Of a stretch of 64,000 bases of DNA, positions 59,261 to 64,000 are shown piece by piece (the first letter of the stretch is position 1; every line of letters starts with the position of its first letter). The stretch is from Ulva prolifera (lineage: Eukaryota > Chlorophyta > Ulvophyceae > Ulvales > Ulvaceae): assembly GCA_023078555.1 (NCBI GenBank), contig CM041196.1:3968001-4032000 (forward strand), in the 5' to 3' direction. Both the position numbers and the translations under genes were made by a program. The notes under the pieces were generated by a model. It was given only the letters and a program-made list of their open reading frames with translations. It was not told the DNA's origin and searched no databases.

Positions 59261-62200
59261 ATGGCCGAGATCAGTGCAGTGCAAGTGGCCGCACGCGTTC
59301 GCGATCTGGTTCCTCGAGAGCGTCTGAGTGGTTATGTTGGCTGTGTTGATGTCCAAGAAGATAGTGTTGTGGTGGGTGGTAAACGCAGCTTTGGCTTTGA
59401 TTACGCATTCGCACCGAATTGCACTCAGACCAGCGTCTATGACACGGCTGTGAAGCCTCTGCTGGAAGCATGCAAGCAAGGAATCAACGTCACAGTGCTA
59501 GCATATGGTGAGTCAACTGGATGGTGTTCTCATCATGGCAGCTGCCCGGTGTCATGGAAAGGATCATCGCCTCATGCCGCATGCCTGAGTGATGATTACA
59601 GGCCAGACTGGATCGGGGAAAACGTACACAATGGGTACGGCAGGGCTCAACAGCATGTCCGAGGCACAGCAGGGCATTGCCCCCAGGCTGGCAGCAGACA
59701 TCTTCGCCCATGCTGGCAATGGCTGCACACTGGCAGTCACAGTGTCTTGCCTGGAAATATATGGCGAGGAGCTGCAAGACCTGCTTTGCGAGAACAGCAA
59801 AACAAAGCTCCAAATTCGTGAGCATCCTGGGGGACAGATCGCGGTGTCAGGCCTGTGTGACATTCACGTATCCACACAGGAGGAACTGTTGGATGTTCTT
59901 GGGAAAGGTAGGTTGCCACCTCAACTGCAGAGCACTATCTGTCCCACGAAAACACGGTGCACTAGTATTGCCACTTGCCCGGTGCCACTGATCAACAGCG
60001 CAGGTGGTGCCTGACACCTCACACGCAAGCATTCGCCAACCACTGGGCAAACAAGCCTCATCACCCACTGCGGGATGCACACGCCCTCCATATCCAGAGC
60101 TGACGATCTCCATCAGTGCACAGGCTTGCTCAAGCGAGCAACAGGCAGCACTCACATGAATGAGGAGTCAAGCCGCTCCCATGCTGTCTGCACCATCACG
60201 CTCTCCTGCTACAGTTCCAACAGCCCCACAGACTCGCACATGTACACCTCCAAAATCCAGCTCGTTGACCTCGCCGGCTCCGAGCGCCTCTCACAGACCT
60301 TCTCTCGGACCACAAAGGAGACCTGTCAGATCAACAAGGGCCTCCATGCACTGTCAAACGTCATCATGGCGCTGTCACCGCACTCTGCAGCTGCACCGAC
60401 CCAGCAGCATGTCCCATACCGGGACAGCAAACTCACCCGGGTGCTCCAGGACGCCCTCGGCGGCTCAGCACGCACCGTGCTCATTGCCTGCGTGAGCTCA
60501 GCGGACGAGAGCGTGAATGAGACCCTGTCAACGCTGCACTACGCGACGCGGGCGCGCCGCATCCAGAGCCGCCCGGCTCCAGCCTCAGCCGATGCCGGTG
60601 CCGAGACGCTCAGTGCGCTGCAGCGCATGCAGTGGGTGCTGCTGCGGCGATACCTCGCCTCTGTGGGGCTGCTGCCAATCCCGGAGGTCCTGATGAAGGT
60701 GCGCAGCGGGTGGCCTGGATCCACCTCGAGGTGCACATGCATGAGATGTGGCAGGCGGGTGTTGCCCGTCACGGCTCGGCCCAACGCTCACTGCTTTGCT
60801 GCTGATCTGTAGCCCTGCAGCGGTGGACGGGACAGGAGGTAATGGAGCTCCCTGTCCCTGCCAAGTATGTGCTTGTCCTGCATTGCATGCATGTCTCGGT
60901 GCCCCTTGCTGATGATGCATCGCCAGATATAGGAATCGGAGCGATGGAAAGCTGAAGATGCTTTAAGCGTTGGAAATGAAGATCATGTTCCGCAGCATGG
61001 GCCGGTGCCTGAGAATGGGGACAACACATAGCATTCAAGCAGTGCGTTGACATTGTGGTGCTGATATATGTGGACTCACCTCGTGCAGGATGTGAATGCC
61101 ATGCCGGAGCCTGCTGCTCGGCTGCACCTTCTGGAAGCTGCCAATGCCCTAGAAGCAGCGACGCGCCGCGACTTGGCGGAGGCGCCGCCGCTCGAGCCAC
61201 CGCAGCTGGTACCCTTGCCCTCCGCGCCGATCCCGCATGATGGCGGAGACTGCCTGGACCGCATGGTCGATGCCACGTTGCCGCCGTCATCCTCGCCGCT
61301 GACTGGCGCCGGCATCGTCTGCAGCAGCTGCCAGCAACCGCTTCCAGGGCAGCGCCCGACGGCCTGCGCTGCAGAGACACAGACGGCGCCGGGAGGAGTG
61401 CCCGTGGGCGCGCCTGACGGCAGTGGGTCAGGCTCTGGGGCAGCTTCTGACACGATCCTCGGCAACATGGAGTCCCTGCTGTGCCTCGATGCTCCGCCTG
61501 CCATGCGGTGTGGTGTGCGTGCAAGTGGGCAGAGCGGCGACATTGCGGCAAAGTATCTGCCGCGCTGCAGCGCTGAGGGTTGCGGCGAGTGCGTCAGCCA
61601 AGCAGGCTCACGCGACAGAGGCGCGGTGGGGGATGACCTCAAGGTGGAGGGCTGCGGTGCGCTGCCGCGGCAGATGAGCGGCCGGGCGCATGCACTCGGG
61701 CAGGGCCTCTTTGCGGGCCCGCTGCTGTGGTCTGCTCCGGGCGTGTCTGCTGGCAGCGCCGGTGGAGATGAGGGTGTGGATGCGGTGGCAGGCGTGGGAT
61801 GCATGGAGGACAGTGGGGGTGGCTCCCAGGCGGATGCGCTTGAGATTCCTCGGGTGCCTGAGGAGGTGCTGGTCTTGCCATCGCCCCCATTTCCATATTG
61901 AATTTGGCCTGCTTCGCCAGCCCGTTCGCCAGCCCGTTCGCCAGCCCGTTCGCCAGCCCGTTCGCCAGCCCGTTCGCCAGCCCGAGTCAGGTGCATTTGT
62001 GGAATTCACGTATGCACGGTGCCCATGTGACGAATGCATGGGTGTGGCATGACCAGCGATCTTGACATGGTGCCACAAAGACTGTACGCCTTGCGGGGGG
62101 AGACAGTGCGATGCGAGGGTTCTGGGTTCACTCGCCGCAGAGGCACAGGATGCACCAGTGCTCCGGTAGCGATCACGAGGAGCGGACTGGAAGCAGCCAA

Positions 62201-64000
62201 CGGCCTCGAGACGCCAGCCTCATCTCCACCCCTGGCGCTGATCCTTCTGGTCTATCCCCCCCTGCTGCATTCTAGCAATTCCTGGCTGTTGTGGCATTAC
62301 AAGCATAGCCATGCTTCCGCTGGTGCGGCATCTGGTCTGTGCGAACTCCTCCTGCCGAGCAAGAAGATGTGATTCTCTATGTTGAGCTACACGGCATGGG
62401 CGCAGGGGGAGCACGACATGGTCGTCTTTGACGAGGACGCCGCATCGTACATCAGCGCAACTGACTACCGCCAGATGCTGCACTCCATCGCGCCGGAGCT
62501 TGGGGAAGAGGCCGAGGCGCTGCACTCCTGCCACCGCCGCCTGCAGGTGCCCCCCCCCCCTCCGCCCTGCAGGGCCAGCTGCCCTCACTCTTGCCTGAAT
62601 CACACACCGTCCGCACCGCGGCAATCTGCAGACGCCCGGCCATCTCTGTGCGCAACGCCACGACAGCGCATGTGCGACACAGCACCGGGGCATGGGCCAT
62701 ACCCAACAGGACCATGTGCGCCCGCATGACGTCTGCCACATTCTCACGTCACACGCGCACGCACTGTGCAGGACGAGCAGAGCGGCACTGAGACGGCGCA
62801 CAGCGGCGCGGTGGCGGTGCTGCGGGCGCAGATCGACGACCTGGAGGCGGTGATGGCGGCGCAGGAGGGCGAACTGCACGTGCTGCGCGCCGAGGAGGGC
62901 CGCGCCCGCGACGCCTGCGCCGAGCTGCAGCACACCTGCACCACCCTCCACTCCCAGGTGTGCCTGCATCGCCGCAGAGGGGCCCTCCCTGCGCACCCCC
63001 CCCCGCTTTGACATGCACAGCCGCCACAACCTGCTTGGGACTGCAGCGGAGCCTCACCGCCTGCTTGAAGTGATTGCCAAGTTCTCAGGAAGGGGACGTG
63101 AACAGATGTAAACGAGTGCACGTTCGCAGCCCTCGATGTAGGCGCTGAGGCTGAACCGGGCAACTAAATATTGCCCCGAGTTACCCACGCAGCACTGCGC
63201 CGTAGAGGTCCATGCGGCAGAGGACAGTTTCGCGACGCAGACGCCCCGCCGCACGGTGCAGATCCAGGAGAAGCACGCCCAGCTGGAGCAAGCACACGGC
63301 GGCCTGCGCGCTCTGGAGCAGTCCCTGGACCGCAGCGAGGCAGAGAGTGCGGCCGCGCGCGCACATGCCGAGGCGCGCATCGCCGACATCGCCGGCCGCA
63401 AGGCGGAGCTCGAGCGGCAGCTGCGCTCCACTGGCGCCGCCGCGGCGGCGGCGCGTGCGCAGGGAGCGGCGACGCGCGTGCACGCGCTCGAAGCGCGGCT
63501 GCAGGGAACGCGCGCGGCCAAGGCATCTACGGAGCAGCAGCTGCAGGACTGCCGGGTGCGACAGTGCTGACCGCCCTAGACACATCACGGCCGTAGATCC
63601 GGAGTCTGTGTTGGCATTCAGCTCGTTGCGCTCAGGGCCCTTGCACTGACAGACTCTATGCATAATGCGTTGCCGATTCACTGCTGGAGCGCAGCTGGCA
63701 AAGCATGTTCCTCAAACTAATCAGGGTCTGAGCATGAGCATGAGCACACGTGAGAGCTAGCTCTGCAACGTCCAGGTCGCCCACCAGGCTGAGAAGCGGA
63801 AGCTACAGCGGGAGCTCGCCGGGCTGCAGCGGCAGCTGCGCGGCACGGAGAAGCGTGCGCTGGCACTGCTGCGCAGCCGCTCCCAGCAGGAGGAGGCGCT
63901 GGCTCGCAAGGACCGCCAGATCCAGGACTCGCAGCATGCACTGCAGGAGCTGCAGGCACGTCCCGACCGCCCGCCGCTCTCTCTTGGAGTGCATCGCTGC
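59261..64000 (+). CDS. Kinesin-4 family motor, partial (runs off the right end)
   Basis: Visible exons: 59261-59507, 59602-59907, 60124-60698, 61089 to about 61865, 62406-62546, 62772-62957, 63262-63555, 63776 onward. The motor domain is N-terminal and complete: VLAYGQTGSGKTYTMG (P-loop about 83-90), VSCLEIYGEELQDLLC, HMNEESSRSHAV, KIQLVDLAGSERLSQ, HVPYRDSKLTRVLQDALGGSARTVLIACVS, and NETLSTLHYATRARRI. The order and the ALGGSARTVLIACVS block point to kinesin-4 (KIF4/KIF21/KIF27/FRA1 group), not KIF6. A low-complexity region rich in Ala, Gly and Pro follows in exon 4. The last exons are coiled coil with EKRKLQRELAGLQRQLRGTE and LRSRSQQEEALARKDRQIQ, typical of kinesin-4 stalks. The end of exon 4 is uncertain because several phase-0 GTG donors are possible. 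The C-terminus is outside the window. Confidence 0.85.
61913..61984. repeat. 12-bp minisatellite, five exact units plus partial ends
   Basis: CCCGTTCGCCAG is repeated five times without change from 61921 to 61980, with partial units on both sides. It lies just past the last in-frame part of kinesin-4 exon 4, in the following intron. Because 12 is a multiple of 3, all frames read as four-residue repeats, which makes spurious ORFs. Confidence 0.9.

Noticed and set aside
61076-61996. 306-codon minus-strand ORF with AGER repeats
   Set aside because: Produced by the 12-bp minisatellite and the reverse of kinesin-4 exon 4.
1-64000. CRISPR arrays, bacterial operons, phage genes
   Set aside because: No regularly spaced repeats, and the recognised host genes have spliceosomal introns and eukaryotic families.

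Overview
The window looks like nuclear DNA of a green alga, probably a flagellated chlorophyte. The genes are split by many short introns with 5' ends mostly GTGCG/GTGAG/GTGTG and 3' ends almost always TGCAG. Exons are GC-rich and introns carry many TGCATGCA motifs. The set includes a full-size plant-type (COMATOSE/PXA1-like) peroxisomal ABC transporter, a plant-type histidinol-phosphate aminotransferase and a plant-type nodulin-like MFS carrier, next to a KIF6-type kinesin, a family known from ciliated cells. Nothing resembles a bacterial operon, CRISPR array or organelle genome. The species cannot be named from sequence alone. Layout: bases 1 to about 18.2 kb are repeat- and transposon-dominated. 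They hold a broken Ulp1-like protease ORF (minus strand), scattered pieces of a Plavaka/CACTA-like transposase (plus strand), a 1.0 kb element with 131-bp inverted termini, a set of unassigned minus-strand ORFs, a cluster of hairpins including a perfect 31-bp stem, and a 5'-truncated non-LTR retrotransposon with an in-frame TGA in its endonuclease region. From 18.66 kb onward eight multi-exon genes are packed closely: rhomboid protease (-), DEAD-box helicase DBP3/RH5-like (+), hisC (-), NFD4-like MFS transporter (+), Sfi1-like centrin-binding repeat protein (-), GT31 glycosyltransferase (+), full-size ABCD transporter (+), KIF6-type kinesin (+), and then the start of a kinesin-4 gene (+) that runs off the right end. 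For seven of the eight complete genes, hand-placed splice sites give exon sums divisible by three and join conserved family motifs in frame; for the MFS carrier one junction was chosen partly by phase. These models are inferences from sequence, without transcript data. The genes do not form one pathway. ABCD transporter (peroxisomal acyl-CoA import), hisC (plastid histidine synthesis), GT31 (Golgi glycosylation), rhomboid (membrane proteolysis) and helicase (ribosome assembly) are housekeeping. The Sfi1-like protein, KIF6 and kinesin-4 share a basal-body/axoneme theme. Adjacent genes alternate as divergent pairs (rhomboid/helicase, hisC/MFS, Sfi1/GT31) and convergent pairs (helicase/hisC, MFS/Sfi1), followed by a tandem run GT31, ABCD, KIF6, kinesin-4.
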